A stretch of DNA of 64,000 nt, from assembly GCA_009993635.1 (NCBI GenBank), contig JAACTC010000006.1, positions 1-64,000 on the forward strand, in the 5' to 3' direction. Below are positions 16,749-25,762 of this stretch, in pieces. The notes under the pieces are model-generated. The model saw nothing but the letters and a program-made list of their open reading frames with translations, had not been told where the DNA came from and ran no database searches. The stretch is from Erythrobacter sp. Its GTDB lineage: Bacteria; Pseudomonadota; Alphaproteobacteria; Sphingomonadales; Sphingomonadaceae. Positions within the stretch are counted from its first letter, which is position 1. Every line of letters starts with the position of its first letter. The position numbers and the translations under genes were made by a program.

Positions 16749-17471
16749 TCAGCCCCGCTGCGCCTGGCGCATTTCCTGATCCTGCGGCTCTTCCTCGCGC
16801 GGCGGACTGTCGCCTCCGGCGGAGGGCGCACGCGACAGCATCGCCGCTGCGCGCTCTATGCCATCCTCTTCGTGCGTGAACTTGCCCGGTGTGCGGCGCA
16901 GGCTGAGCGTCATCAGCGCCCGCGACAGGGTATCGACGTCGGTCCCGCGCCCGCGCAAAGCGGAAATCCGCGATCGCCTGGCGTCGTCTGGTAGCCCGCG
17001 TTGCGACAATGGCCCGGCACGCACGATATCGAGTCGCTTGAAGCCGAGCCGCGAAAGCTCGGTCTCGGCCTTGCCCTTCGAGCTCAGATGCCGGTCGCGC
17101 GACCAGCGATCCGCGCCGACAGAGCTGATCGCGATGAGCCGCTCGACCCCGGCGAAGCGCGCGGTCTTGGCGATTTCGACCACCGCCTCTTCCTCGTCGA
17201 TGGCCCGCAGCGCGCTGTCGTCCTTGCCCACGAGGTTGAGCGCGGGGCCGAGCCCGACGATGAACACCTTTGGCTGCATGGCGCGCATCACGCGCGACCA
17301 CCGGTCGGCATCGGCGATGAACACTTCCATCCGGCTGCCGCGCGGCAGCTCGATCTCGCCAAGGGTCAGGGCGACCAGCCGAACCTGCGGTTGCAGCAGC
17401 GCAAGATCGATCAGCCGATAGCCGATCGGCTCGCTCACTCCCCCCATTGCAACTCTGAATCCGCTGCTCAT
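16749..17471 (-). CDS. NAD(P)-binding Rossmann-fold protein (atypical SDR)
   Basis: About 240 residues. An N-terminal nucleotide-binding region (MGGVSEPIGYRLIDLAL) replaces the usual GxxGxxG. A central RLIAISSVGADRWSRDRHLSSKGKAETEL follows, with the Ser and Lys of SDR-type folds but His-Leu in place of the Tyr motif. It resembles atypical SDRs such as HTATIP2-like proteins; the reaction is unknown. ATG 17471 is used; a GTG at 17480 abutting the dgt stop is an alternative. Operon with dgt upstream. Confidence 0.7.
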   Translation of the reverse strand: MSSGFRVAMGGVSEPIGYRLIDLALLQPQVRLVALTLGEIELPRGSRMEVFIADADRWSRVMRAMQPKVFIVGLGPALNLVGKDDSALRAIDEEEAVVEIAKTARFAGVERLIAISSVGADRWSRDRHLSSKGKAETELSRLGFKRLDIVRAGPLSQRGLPDDARRSRISALRGRGTDVDTLSRALMTLSLRRTPGKFTHEEDGIERAAAMLSRAPSAGGDSPPREEEPQDQEMRQAQRG

Positions 17472-17480
17472 CGGCCCCAC

Positions 17481-18656
17481 TTACACGTTGCTGAGATCGC
17501 CCGGTGCATCTCCGTAAAACTCCCTCACCCGTTCCAGCGCGAACCGATCGGACATGCCCGCAATATAGTCCGCGATGTGGCGGCTGCGGTACGGCTCGGC
17601 AGTCGGCAGGGTGTCATACCACCCCGATCCCATTCTTCCCGGATCTTCGCAATAGCTCTGCCAGAGCTGTGCAATAACGGTATTGGCTTTCTGCGCGGTC
17701 GCGGTCTGTTCGGGATGGTAATACAGCTTGGCGTACATGAACGCCTTCAGGCGCCGCTCGGCAGCCTGCATCGGCGGGCTGAACCCGGCCAGCGCATGCT
17801 GCGCCCCACCGATTTCCGCGCGATCCGCGATGGTCATCGTCGCTTCGCGCGTGTGGGCGAGCACGTCATTCACCATCCATCCGATCTGCCCGCGCACCAG
17901 TTCGCGCAGCTGCCGGTCGCGCGGGGCGTGCGGATAGCGCCGTTCGACCGCGCGCCACTGATCGGCGATAAAATCGAGCGTCAGCAGGTCGTCGAGCTCG
18001 AGGAAGCCCGCCCGCAGTCCGTCGTCGATATCGTGGTTGTCGTAGGCTATGTCGTCCGCCACGGCGGCGACCTGCGCCTCGAGGCTGGGCCAGAGCTCCA
18101 GGTCGAGCGGAAAATCCGCATCCAGCTCCGCCAGCGCCCAGTGCGGGGCGTGCACCGGGCCATTATGCTTGGCGAGGCCTTCGAGCACTTCCCAACTCAG
18201 GTTCAGGCCTTCGTGCGTGCAATAAGGGCTTTCCAGACGCATCAGCGTGCGCAGCGTCTGCGCATTGTGATCAAACCCGCCATGCTCGGCCAAAGCCTTG
18301 TCGAGCGCCTCTTCCCCGGCATGGCCGAAGGGCGGATGGCCGATATCGTGCGCAAGGCACAGGGCTTCGGTCAGGTCCTCGTCCAGCCCCAGCGCGCGCG
18401 CGATCACGCGCCCGATCTGTGCGACTTCAAGGCTGTGGGTCAGCCGGGTGCGATAGTGATCGCCCTCGGGCGCGACGAACACCTGCGTCTTGCTGCGCAG
18501 GCGGCGGAAGGCGATCGAGTGGATGATCCGGTCACGGTCGCGCTGGAACGCGGTGCGCGGACCGCGATTTTCACCCCCAGCACCCTCGCCCGAGGTTCCG
18601 GTGAATTCGCGCCCGCGCGAACGTGCAGGGTCGGCGGCAAGGTGCGAGAGGTCCAT
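17481..18656 (-). CDS. dgt: Deoxyguanosinetriphosphate triphosphohydrolase-like HD protein
   Basis: dNTP triphosphohydrolases release tripolyphosphate from dNTPs and help balance the pool. 391 residues. The HD metal site is formed by [26 protein letters not shown] and a later Asp near [11 protein letters not shown]. The N-terminal [19 protein letters not shown] is typical of the type 2 (Dgt-like) subfamily. Start at ATG 18656 ([12 protein letters not shown]); an ATG 48 bases upstream would add an unconserved stretch. Confidence 0.92.
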   Translation of the reverse strand: MDLSHLAADPARSRGREFTGTSGEGAGGENRGPRTAFQRDRDRIIHSIAFRRLRSKTQVFVAPEGDHYRTRLTHSLEVAQIGRVIARALGLDEDLTEALCLAHDIGHPPFGHAGEEALDKALAEHGGFDHNAQTLRTLMRLESPYCTHEGLNLSWEVLEGLAKHNGPVHAPHWALAELDADFPLDLELWPSLEAQVAAVADDIAYDNHDIDDGLRAGFLELDDLLTLDFIADQWRAVERRYPHAPRDRQLRELVRGQIGWMVNDVLAHTREATMTIADRAEIGGAQHALAGFSPPMQAAERRLKAFMYAKLYYHPEQTATAQKANTVIAQLWQSYCEDPGRMGSGWYDTLPTAEPYRSRHIADYIAGMSDRFALERVREFYGDAPGDLSNV

Positions 18657-18738
18657 GGCGCACGCCTCTATCCCGCCGCGCGCCACCGGACAACCGCTCC
18701 CCATTCGCCCGCAGACTGCACCTTGGTGCCGCCCTGCC

Positions 18739-19431
18739 CTATTCGCCCAGGATCCAGTCGACCACCGCCTGGCTGTGAATGCGCGCGGAATCGAAGATCG
18801 GCAGCACGTTCGCGTCGACGTCGATCACCATGTCCAGCTCCGTGCAGGCAAGCACGATGGCCTCGGCCCCGCCCTGCTCCAGATTGGTGATCATCGTGCG
18901 GAAGAACCGCTCCGCATTGCGGCTGGCCTTGCCGTGCATCAGCTCGTCGTAGATGATTTCGTTCGTACGATCGACATGGGTCATGTCGGGCGGCAGCAGA
19001 TCGATCCCGTGGCTGACCAGCTTCTTGCGATAGAAGCTTTCGGTCATCACGTTGCGCGTGCCGATCAGGGCCGCGTTGACCGCGCCCTCGGCCTTCATCT
19101 TCTCACCCACCGCATCGGCAATGTGCAGCACCGGAATATCGACCGCCTCGGCGACCTGATCATAGACGCGGTGCATCGAATTGGCGGCGATGGCCATTGC
19201 TTCCGCCCCGGCCGCTTCCAGCCGCTTGGCGGACTGGGCGAGGATATCCGCCGCGCGATCCCATTCGTCTTCCTGCGTCAGGCCGGAAAGCTCCGCGAAA
19301 TTGAGGCTTTCGATCAGCAGCGGTGCGGACACCATCGATCCGGCGCGCGCGGCCACGCCCTTGTTGATCCACTTGTAATACATGGCGGTGGAAACCCAGC
19401 TCATCCCACCGATCAGGCCAAATTTGCGCAA
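18739..19431 (-). CDS. Aspartate/glutamate racemase family protein
   Basis: A 230-residue Asp/Glu racemase fold ([31 protein letters not shown]). The two catalytic positions are S85 (IAANSMH) and C196 (ACTEL). Glutamate racemases have two Cys; E. coli YgeA has a Thr/Cys pair. This protein carries Ser in the first position, which suggests an altered substrate or one-sided catalysis. The gene appears monocistronic. Confidence 0.85.
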   Translation of the reverse strand: MRKFGLIGGMSWVSTAMYYKWINKGVAARAGSMVSAPLLIESLNFAELSGLTQEDEWDRAADILAQSAKRLEAAGAEAMAIAANSMHRVYDQVAEAVDIPVLHIADAVGEKMKAEGAVNAALIGTRNVMTESFYRKKLVSHGIDLLPPDMTHVDRTNEIIYDELMHGKASRNAERFFRTMITNLEQGGAEAIVLACTELDMVIDVDANVLPIFDSARIHSQAVVDWILGE

Positions 19432-19521
19432 GAAACTCTTCCTCGAATCCAGATGCTGCAGAGCAGCAACCCTACCGAGGAAGCGTGCGCGCCGTCCAGA
19501 GCGCCGCCGCGCCTATGCCGA

Positions 19522-20493
19522 TCATTTATCGGCTGAAGTCAGATCCTGCTCGTCCAGCCATTGTGCAAGGTAGGCGGCCGATCGCTCCGCCGCTTCTTCC
19601 TGCGGCAGGTGGCCGATGCCGTCATAGACCACCAGCCGGCTGTTCGGCAGCTGCCTGTCGTACCACAGCCCGGCTTCTACCGGGATCAGCCCGTCCTCTT
19701 CGCCCCAGATCACCAGCGCGGGCACCTTGATGGAGGCGACCTCGGCTGCATCGAAACTGTTCCAGCCGCCTGAAAAGCGCGCGATGGTCGCCTCGCGATT
19801 GCCGGGATAGCGCAACATCTCCCAGTAGCGGTCTACCGCCGCGTCGGTAACGACGGCCTGATTGCTCACCGTTTCCCGCAGGCTGCGTTCGATCATGGAT
19901 CGCGGGGTGATGTATTTCATCAGCTGGTTCAGCACCGGCGTGCGCGCGATGGTAAAGCCGATATTGCCGCCGTCCTCATCCTCCTCCGGTTCGATCGACG
20001 CCCCGCCCGCATCGACCAGCACCAGCGCATCCACCCTGTCCGGATGGGCGAGCGCGTAGGCAACCGCATGGCCACCACCCATAGAATTGCCGCCGATCAC
20101 GAAGCGTTGCAGCCCCAGCGCGTCTGCCACCTCGTCGATATCGGCGACGAAGTTCTCGATCGAATAGTCGCCCGCCGGATCGGCCCCGGTGAGGCCGTGG
20201 CCGATCTGATCGAAGCGGATCACGCGGTAACGATCCTTCAGCGCGTCGACCCACGGCTGCCAGGTGTGCAGGTCCGCATTGCTGCCGTGCAGCAGCATGA
20301 TGGCGGGCGCATCCCTCGGCCCCTCGTCACGCAGGTGGACGGTGACGCCATCGCCGATCTGCACGAACTGCGACGGCTCGCCGCCATATTTGGCGCGCAT
20401 TTCCGCCGGGTCGGTATCGGGCACGCGCAGGATCAGAAAAGCGATGACCAGCAGCGCGATCAGCAGCAGGACGATGCGCAGGAGCCACTTCAT
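19522..20493 (-). CDS. Alpha/beta-hydrolase with N-terminal membrane anchor
   Basis: 323 residues. A single hydrophobic helix at 4-23 (LLLIALLVIAFLIL) should anchor it facing the periplasm. The hydrolase fold follows, with oxyanion segment LLHGSNAD, nucleophile elbow GGNSMGGG, Asp in GEEDGLIP and His in GIGHLPQEE. Substrate unknown. Its ATG overlaps the stop of the cytochrome gene (20490-20493), so the three genes down to 22696 form one coupled operon. Confidence 0.85.
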   Translation of the reverse strand: MKWLLRIVLLLIALLVIAFLILRVPDTDPAEMRAKYGGEPSQFVQIGDGVTVHLRDEGPRDAPAIMLLHGSNADLHTWQPWVDALKDRYRVIRFDQIGHGLTGADPAGDYSIENFVADIDEVADALGLQRFVIGGNSMGGGHAVAYALAHPDRVDALVLVDAGGASIEPEEDEDGGNIGFTIARTPVLNQLMKYITPRSMIERSLRETVSNQAVVTDAAVDRYWEMLRYPGNREATIARFSGGWNSFDAAEVASIKVPALVIWGEEDGLIPVEAGLWYDRQLPNSRLVVYDGIGHLPQEEAAERSAAYLAQWLDEQDLTSADK

Positions 20494-21491
20494 TGGGCAG
20501 CCATTCCGCCAATCCAGCGTTCGACCACTTCGACGCCGTCTTCGTGCACGATAGACTTGCCCAGTTCGGGCATGGCTACGCCCGGCTCATCGCTCGCCAT
20601 GCGATAGACGAGGATCGAGGCCTCGGGATCGCCCGGCACGATGTCGAACATCAGCCCGCCCGAACCGCGCCCGGCGGCCACCGGGCGCTTGTTCACGCCA
20701 AAGGCCTGCGGAGCCTCGGTTTCCCACCTTAGGTCGAGCCCGGAATTGGATGCGGTCGCCCCCGGCCGGTGACAATGTGCGCAATTGACGTCGAGATAGG
20801 CGCGCGCGGTCGCAGCCACATCCGCGGTATCGCGATGCTCCCACAGCGGCAGCGTCTCCGCCCCTTCGGGCACGTCGCCCAGAAAGCTCTGCAACCATGC
20901 GGCAGACAGGTTGCGCGCCTTCGGCCCGATGGGCGTTACCGCGCCCTGCAGGCCGTGGCATTCCTTGCACTGGTTCTTGTTCGGCACACGGTAGCTGATC
21001 TGCTGGCCCTGCGGCGTCGTCACCTCGCGCCGTGCGCCTGCGAGCGCCAGCGTGGCCTCGTTCTGGTCGTCATTCCACACGTAGGGCAACGCGACCCAGC
21101 CATCGGCGCGGTGCAGCAGCACGCGGGTTTCGATCTTGCGCTGGTTCTCCCCCTCGCCGAACGCGAAGGTCTTGATCAGCGCGGAGCCGACGGGGAATTG
21201 CAGCAGGCTCTGTTCGCCCAGACGGACATCCTCGCCTTCGGGCACATAGACGAAGCGGTACTTCTCCGCGCCGTCGGAAAACAGCGGCATGTTGAGGCGG
21301 TAGGGCACGACGCCGGGGGTCGGGTCGTTTGCTGCGGTGTCGAGGAAGAACCCGTAGTCGCCGAGCGTCTTGGGCAGCGTGTCGCCCGCGATGAGCGCAT
21401 CGTTGACCTTGGGCGGCGGCAGCGCCTGCACGCCTGCCGTAATCGCGAGCGTCGCAGCTGCCGCGGCAAGAATGCCGAAATGCCGGATCAC
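20490..21491 (-). CDS. SO2930-family di-haem c-type cytochrome
   Basis: A 333-residue exported protein with an Ala-rich signal peptide (residues 1-24). It has two haem c sites: CKECH in the middle and CAHCH about 75 residues later. The N-terminal half carries the family's PTPGVVPYRLNMPLFSDGA segment. It belongs to the SO2930 family, usually encoded next to a beta-helix protein, as here. I use GTG 21491, which overlaps the upstream TGA (GTGA) and has GGAGG about 10 bases before it, rather than the ATG at 21527. Confidence 0.8.
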   Translation of the reverse strand: MIRHFGILAAAAATLAITAGVQALPPPKVNDALIAGDTLPKTLGDYGFFLDTAANDPTPGVVPYRLNMPLFSDGAEKYRFVYVPEGEDVRLGEQSLLQFPVGSALIKTFAFGEGENQRKIETRVLLHRADGWVALPYVWNDDQNEATLALAGARREVTTPQGQQISYRVPNKNQCKECHGLQGAVTPIGPKARNLSAAWLQSFLGDVPEGAETLPLWEHRDTADVAATARAYLDVNCAHCHRPGATASNSGLDLRWETEAPQAFGVNKRPVAAGRGSGGLMFDIVPGDPEASILVYRMASDEPGVAMPELGKSIVHEDGVEVVERWIGGMAAQ

Positions 21492-22696
21492 TGGAGCCGC
21501 GCCTCCAGCGCCTGCGGTGCGCCCCAATCGGAAATGTCGATCGGCCCGCCGATAGCGCCCACATCGAGCGGCCCCGGATTGGCAGCATCAAGGCCCTTGC
21601 CCTGCTCGGTGAGGTTGAGGGACCAACCCTTCATCTCCGGGTGGACCATCAGGGTTCCGCTGTCGGGCGTTTCTTCCAGACCGTCCCACATGACCGGCGG
21701 CAATGCGCCACCGAAAGCGGCGAGCAGCATTTCCGCGCCTTCGAACCGAGGATCGGTACCGCCTTCATCCACGGAATTGAAACCGATACTGATGTCGCGC
21801 GGGTATGGATTATATTCGGGATCGTCGAACGGCATCGGATAGGCGATGACCATAATCGGCGCGGTCGGGTTGTCGTACAGCATGTTCTGCCCGACCCACA
21901 CCGTGTCGTTGGCCATCACCATGATGCCCGTTCCGCGCCGTACGCTGGCAACGATATTGCCTTCGGGCGCGAAGTTGGCGGTGGTGTTGTTGGCGACCAG
22001 ATTGTTGCGCACCAGCACTTCGCCGCCGTTTTTCACCGGCAGGCCGGGCAGGTCGAACACCAGGATGCCACCGGTGTTGCCGGTGACGTAATTGCGCTCG
22101 ACGATCGCCTTGCGGCTGTTCTCGATCTCGATCCCGGCGACGTTGTAGCTGGCGATGGAATTGCGCACCGTGATCCGGTTCGACTGGCCAACATAGATGC
22201 CCGCATCCGACGCGCCGGAAACTTCGACGCCATCGATAAGTATGCCGGTGCTCTCGACCGGGTAGACGCCATAGGCGCCGTTGGTCGACGCGGGGCCGTT
22301 GGTCCAGGTCACGCGCACGCGCTGGTAGACGATGTCGTCCGCACCCTTCGATTTGATGCCGTCCCCCTTGGGGTTCTCGACCGCGAAATCGCGCAAGGTC
22401 ACGCTGTCGCTGGTGACGAGCAGCCCCTCGCCCGCGCCCTGCTGGCCCGTGAAATCGAGCACGCTGGCGTGCATCCCGGCACCGCGCAAGGTCACGCCAT
22501 CGGCATCGAGGCTGAGCCCGTCGGTCAGGGTGAAGCGTCCGGCTTCGAGCACGATCTCGTCGCCAGCCTCGGCCAGGATCAGCGCCTCCTGCAACCGTTC
22601 CTGCGCATCCTCGCCCGGCGCGATGGTTATGGTTTCGGCGAGCGCAGGCGAGGCAAAAGTTGCCAGCGCGGTGGCGACCAAAAGCGTGCGGATCAT
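21488..22696 (-). CDS. Secreted parallel beta-helix (pectate-lyase-like) protein
   Basis: About 402 residues with a clear signal peptide ending ASPALAE. Successive turns of a right-handed beta-helix follow (GVTLRGAGMH, GILIDGVEVSGASDAGIYVG, RKAIVERNYVTGNTGGILV). Such proteins bind or cleave polysaccharides, but no catalytic residues can be assigned. Its constant partner is the SO2930 di-haem cytochrome, so it probably works in the periplasm or on the surface with it. Start at the ATG giving MIRTLLV; an ATG 24 bases upstream is less likely. Confidence 0.75.
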   Translation of the reverse strand: MIRTLLVATALATFASPALAETITIAPGEDAQERLQEALILAEAGDEIVLEAGRFTLTDGLSLDADGVTLRGAGMHASVLDFTGQQGAGEGLLVTSDSVTLRDFAVENPKGDGIKSKGADDIVYQRVRVTWTNGPASTNGAYGVYPVESTGILIDGVEVSGASDAGIYVGQSNRITVRNSIASYNVAGIEIENSRKAIVERNYVTGNTGGILVFDLPGLPVKNGGEVLVRNNLVANNTTANFAPEGNIVASVRRGTGIMVMANDTVWVGQNMLYDNPTAPIMVIAYPMPFDDPEYNPYPRDISIGFNSVDEGGTDPRFEGAEMLLAAFGGALPPVMWDGLEETPDSGTLMVHPEMKGWSLNLTEQGKGLDAANPGPLDVGAIGGPIDISDWGAPQALEARLQ

Positions 22697-22775
22697 GTCT
22701 CTCTCCCTATTGCGTTGCATAGTGCCACGCGTGTGAGGGAAGACAAGGGGTTAGCGGGATGCTTGCGCACGCCTA

Positions 22776-22892
22776 AGGCTCGTCATTGCGAGCATAGCGG
22801 GACCGAAGGCGGCCACAGGCCAACCAATCCAGAGCGTTGCGCTCCGTCGCTCTGGATTGCCGCGGGGCTCCGCCCCTCGCAATGACGAGCCT
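22776..22892. repeat. Palindromic interspersed repeat with GTCATTGCGAG arms
   Basis: Outer arms AGGCTCGTCATTGCGAG (22776-22792) and its inverse (22876-22892) enclose a second inverted pair, AATCCAGAGCG / CGCTCTGGATT, giving a 117-base nested hairpin. GTCATTGCGAG...AATCCAGAG elements are dispersed repeats in many proteobacterial genomes. It sits immediately downstream of the gene ending at 22892 and may act as a terminator or stabilising structure between two minus-strand genes. Confidence 0.75.
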
Positions 22893-23248
22893 CAAAGCTT
22901 CTCGAAAATCCCGCCAAAGGCGCAGGCGGCGGCTGCGCGCACGGTGACTTCGACCACTTCGGGGTCATTCACCCGGCGAATGCGCGCCAGCGCCTCGCCC
23001 GCATCGCGCGGCATCGCGGCCTCGCCGTCTTGCGGCGCGACATTCTCCAGCTTGCGCAGCTGTTCGGGCGTCAGCCGCTCGGTCATGCGCGGCGCCATGC
23101 AGGCGGCCTGATCTTCGGGCACGCCCGCCTCGACCAGCGCGATCTCTACACTGCGTTCGGTGACGATCCGCATGCCATCGCCGAAATAGAGCCACGCGCC
23201 CACGCCCAGCGCGGCGAGGAGGACCAATAGTAGGAGGAAACGGCCCAT
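22892..23248 (-). CDS. Hypothetical single-TM protein (pnt operon tail)
   Basis: A 118-residue protein with an N-terminal hydrophobic helix (residues 4-21, FLLLLVLLAALGVGAWLYF) and a periplasmic Ala/Glu-rich helical domain. The domain has two Cys (near QAACMAP and AAACAFG) that could form a disulfide. It starts one base after the pntB stop, so it is co-transcribed with transhydrogenase. Not recognised; a role tied to pnt is only guilt by association. The dispersed palindrome begins at its stop codon. Confidence 0.6.
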   Translation of the reverse strand: MGRFLLLLVLLAALGVGAWLYFGDGMRIVTERSVEIALVEAGVPEDQAACMAPRMTERLTPEQLRKLENVAPQDGEAAMPRDAGEALARIRRVNDPEVVEVTVRAAAACAFGGIFEKL

Positions 23249-23249
23249 C

Positions 23250-24755
23250 CTAGTCCAGCGCCTTCACGATTTCCTCGACCATCTTCTTCGCGTCGGAGAG
23301 CAGCATGGTCGTCTGGTTCATGTAGAATACGTCGTTGTCGACGCCGGCATAGCCCACGCCGCCCATGCTGCGCTTGATGAAGAAGACCTGCTTGGCCTTG
23401 TCCACGTCGAACACCGGCATCCCGTAAATGGGCGAAGACTTGTCGGTCTTCGCCGCCGGGTTCACGACGTCGTTCGCGCCGATGATGAAGGCGATGTCGG
23501 CCTGCGCGAACTCGGAATTGATATCCTCCAGCTCGAACACTTCGTCATAGGGCACGTTGGCTTCAGCCAGCAGCACGTTCATGTGCCCCGGCATACGGCC
23601 CGCAACGGGGTGGATCGCGTATTTCACATCGACGCCCTTGGCCTTCAGCACATCGCCCATCTCACGCAGCGCATGCTGCGCCTGCGCGACCGCCATGCCG
23701 TAGCCGGGGATGATGATGACCTTCTCCGCCTGTTCGAGCATGAAGGCGGCGTCATCGGCGCTGCCCTGCTTGTAGGGGCGCTGTTCGCGCGCCTCGCCGC
23801 CGCCGGCGCTGCTGTCCGCACCGAAGCCGCCCGCGATCACGCTGACGAAGCTGCGATTCATTGCGCGGCACATGATGTAGCTGAGGATCGCGCCGGACGA
23901 ACCCACCAGTGCGCCGGTGATGATCATCGCCGTATTGCCCAGCGTGAAGCCCATCGCGGCGGCAGCCCAGCCCGAATAGGAGTTCAGCATCGACACCACG
24001 ACCGGCATGTCCGCCCCACCGATGGGGATGATCAGCAGGAAGCCGATGATAAAGGCGAGCACCGCGATGGCGATAATCATCCAGCCTTCGCCCGGCCCCG
24101 CCACATCGGCCATCGCATAGGCGGCGATCAACGCGATGATCCCCGCGAGCGTGCCGAGGTTGATGACATGGCGCGCGGGCAGCATGATCGGCGATCCGCC
24201 CATCCGGCCCGACAGCTTGAGGAACGCGATCACCGATCCGGAGAACGTGATCGCACCGATGGCAATGCCCAGCCCCAGCTCGACGCGGCTGACGGTCAGG
24301 ATCTGTCCATCGAGGTCCAGAATGCCGAAAGCGCCGGGGTTCATCCACGCGGCAAGGCCCACCAGCACGGCGGCCATGCCGACGAGGCTGTGAAAGCCCG
24401 CGACCAGTTCCGGCATCTGCGTCATCGCGATCTTGCGCGCGATGGTGAAGCCGATCAGCCCGCCGATGGCGATGGCAATCAGGATTTCGACGATATTCGC
24501 CACGCTGTGGGTGACGAGCACGGTCACCACCGCGATCAGCATCCCGATCATCCCGTTGCGGTTGCCCGCACGGCTGGTCGCCGGGCTGGAGAGGCCGCGC
24601 AGCGCAAGAATGAAGAACACCCCCGCCACCAGATAGGCGAGCGCAACCCAGGGGTTGGTCGGTCCGTGGGCGGCAGCGGTCTCGACCGCGTGGTTCATCG
24701 CATAATCGGTGCCCGGCGGCACGGCGAGCGGCTCTATGTCGCGCGGCAGGCTCAT
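23250..24755 (-). CDS. pntB: NAD(P) transhydrogenase, beta subunit
   Basis: PntB carries the proton channel and the NADP(H)-binding domain III of proton-translocating transhydrogenase, which makes NADPH from NADH at the expense of the proton gradient. 501 residues (E. coli 462). Eight or nine TM helices span about 35-290. Domain III is then recognised by VIIIPGYGMAVAQAQHALREM, GRMPGHMNVLLAEANVPYD and the end motif MGVGYAGVDNDVFY-like. The start overlaps the small TM gene (24752-24755). Confidence 0.95.
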   Translation of the reverse strand: MSLPRDIEPLAVPPGTDYAMNHAVETAAAHGPTNPWVALAYLVAGVFFILALRGLSSPATSRAGNRNGMIGMLIAVVTVLVTHSVANIVEILIAIAIGGLIGFTIARKIAMTQMPELVAGFHSLVGMAAVLVGLAAWMNPGAFGILDLDGQILTVSRVELGLGIAIGAITFSGSVIAFLKLSGRMGGSPIMLPARHVINLGTLAGIIALIAAYAMADVAGPGEGWMIIAIAVLAFIIGFLLIIPIGGADMPVVVSMLNSYSGWAAAAMGFTLGNTAMIITGALVGSSGAILSYIMCRAMNRSFVSVIAGGFGADSSAGGGEAREQRPYKQGSADDAAFMLEQAEKVIIIPGYGMAVAQAQHALREMGDVLKAKGVDVKYAIHPVAGRMPGHMNVLLAEANVPYDEVFELEDINSEFAQADIAFIIGANDVVNPAAKTDKSSPIYGMPVFDVDKAKQVFFIKRSMGGVGYAGVDNDVFYMNQTTMLLSDAKKMVEEIVKALD

Positions 24756-24925
24756 GCGTTTTCTCCCGCGATCACAGCAGCGTCACGTGCGTTGTCGCGC
24801 AATGCCATGTCCTTGCCGATGGAATAACCGAAGATGCATGCGACAGCGATCACCGCAAAGAACAGCCCGAGTGCCCCAACCGCCTTCTTGTGGCGACCGG
24901 TCGCCTTGCTTCCCGCCCCGCTCAT
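24752..24925 (-). CDS. Small single-TM protein between pntAB and pntB
   Basis: A 57-residue peptide (MSGAGSKATGRHKK...). A basic N-terminus, one TM helix at about 16-34 and a polar tail suggest N-in topology. Both ends are coupled: its ATG overlaps the pntAB stop and its TGA overlaps the pntB start. I know no named family. Its position inside the transhydrogenase operon suggests an accessory or assembly peptide. Confidence 0.7.
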   Translation of the reverse strand: MSGAGSKATGRHKKAVGALGLFFAVIAVACIFGYSIGKDMALRDNARDAAVIAGENA

Positions 24926-25206
24926 TTCCCGTCCTTCTTCTTGTACATGGCGAGCATCCGCTCGGTTACGGCGAAGCCACCGAAGATGTTGATGCTGGCC
25001 AGCACCACGGCGGCGAGTCCGAGCCACTTGGCGACATCGCTGCCCGCTTCGGCGCTGGCGATCAGCGCACCGACGATGATGACCGAGGAAATCGCATTGG
25101 TCACCGCCATCAGCGGCGTGTGCAGCGCGGGCGTGACCGACCACACCACATAATAGCCGACGAAACACGCCAGCACGAAAATCGACAGGATGGAAATGAA
25201 GTCCAT
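24922..25206 (-). CDS. pntAB: NAD(P) transhydrogenase, alpha subunit part 2 (membrane)
   Basis: In alphaproteobacteria the alpha subunit is split. This 94-residue piece corresponds to the C-terminal three TM helices of E. coli PntA (FISILSIFVLACFVGYYVVW, the PLMAVTNAISSVIIVGAL core and the VVLASINIFGGF helix). It ends with a short basic tail. It couples by ATGA to the small TM gene and is followed by pntB. Confidence 0.93.
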   Translation of the reverse strand: MDFISILSIFVLACFVGYYVVWSVTPALHTPLMAVTNAISSVIIVGALIASAEAGSDVAKWLGLAAVVLASINIFGGFAVTERMLAMYKKKDGK

Positions 25207-25217
25207 GGCGGCTGTTC

Positions 25218-25655
25218 TCAGCTCCCTTGTTGTTCGATTGGCGCCTTGCGCAATGTTACATCGCCCGTGTCGCGCACGGTGAAAGTGATCACGCCGTCGA
25301 TCGCGGCGATCAGCTTGGCGATCTCTTCCAGCGTGAACGTGCCAAGGCGCGCGCCGTTGATCTTCTCGATAATCATGCCCACCCGAAGGCCGGCGGCTTC
25401 GGCAGCCGATCCATCCAGCACTCTCGCGATCACGACCTCGCCATCCGCGATCTGGTATCCGAAGCCGACCACCGGCTGGCTGGTATCGAATTCGGGCCGC
25501 AGGTCGGGCAGGCCCCTCATCATGTCGAGAAGGTCTTCGACGCGTGATGCCTGCTCCGTGCCCGGCTCAGGCGCGCCCGCGTCGTGCGCGGTGGCGGACT
25601 GCGAGCCAAGCAGCATCGCAAGCATCAGTGCCGGGCAGGCAATATTGCGTCGCAT
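25218..25655 (-). CDS. Secreted PDZ-domain protein in pnt operon
   Basis: A 145-residue protein with a signal peptide (to about residue 23, SATAHD). A PDZ-like domain spans about 60-138 (GFGYQIADGEVVIARVLDGSA, then GLRVGMIIEKINGARLG). No protease domain is present, so it is a stand-alone binding module of the periplasm. It lies between the PH-domain gene and pntAB, an unusual inclusion in a transhydrogenase operon. GGGGGAGG precedes the start. Confidence 0.75.
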   Translation of the reverse strand: MRRNIACPALMLAMLLGSQSATAHDAGAPEPGTEQASRVEDLLDMMRGLPDLRPEFDTSQPVVGFGYQIADGEVVIARVLDGSAAEAAGLRVGMIIEKINGARLGTFTLEEIAKLIAAIDGVITFTVRDTGDVTLRKAPIEQQGS

Positions 25656-25762
25656 GTGCCTCCCCCAAGAGACCGAAAACCATCGCGCAAGCTTATTGCA
25701 AGGCGAATCGTTGCTGTCGATGGGTTAGGCGCGCGAACGCCCGGCTTTCACGCAAAAGAAAT

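Noticed and set aside
17001..18890. Plus-strand open frame of about 630 codons
   Set aside because: Shadow of dgt and its neighbour, without motifs; codon third positions fit the minus strand.
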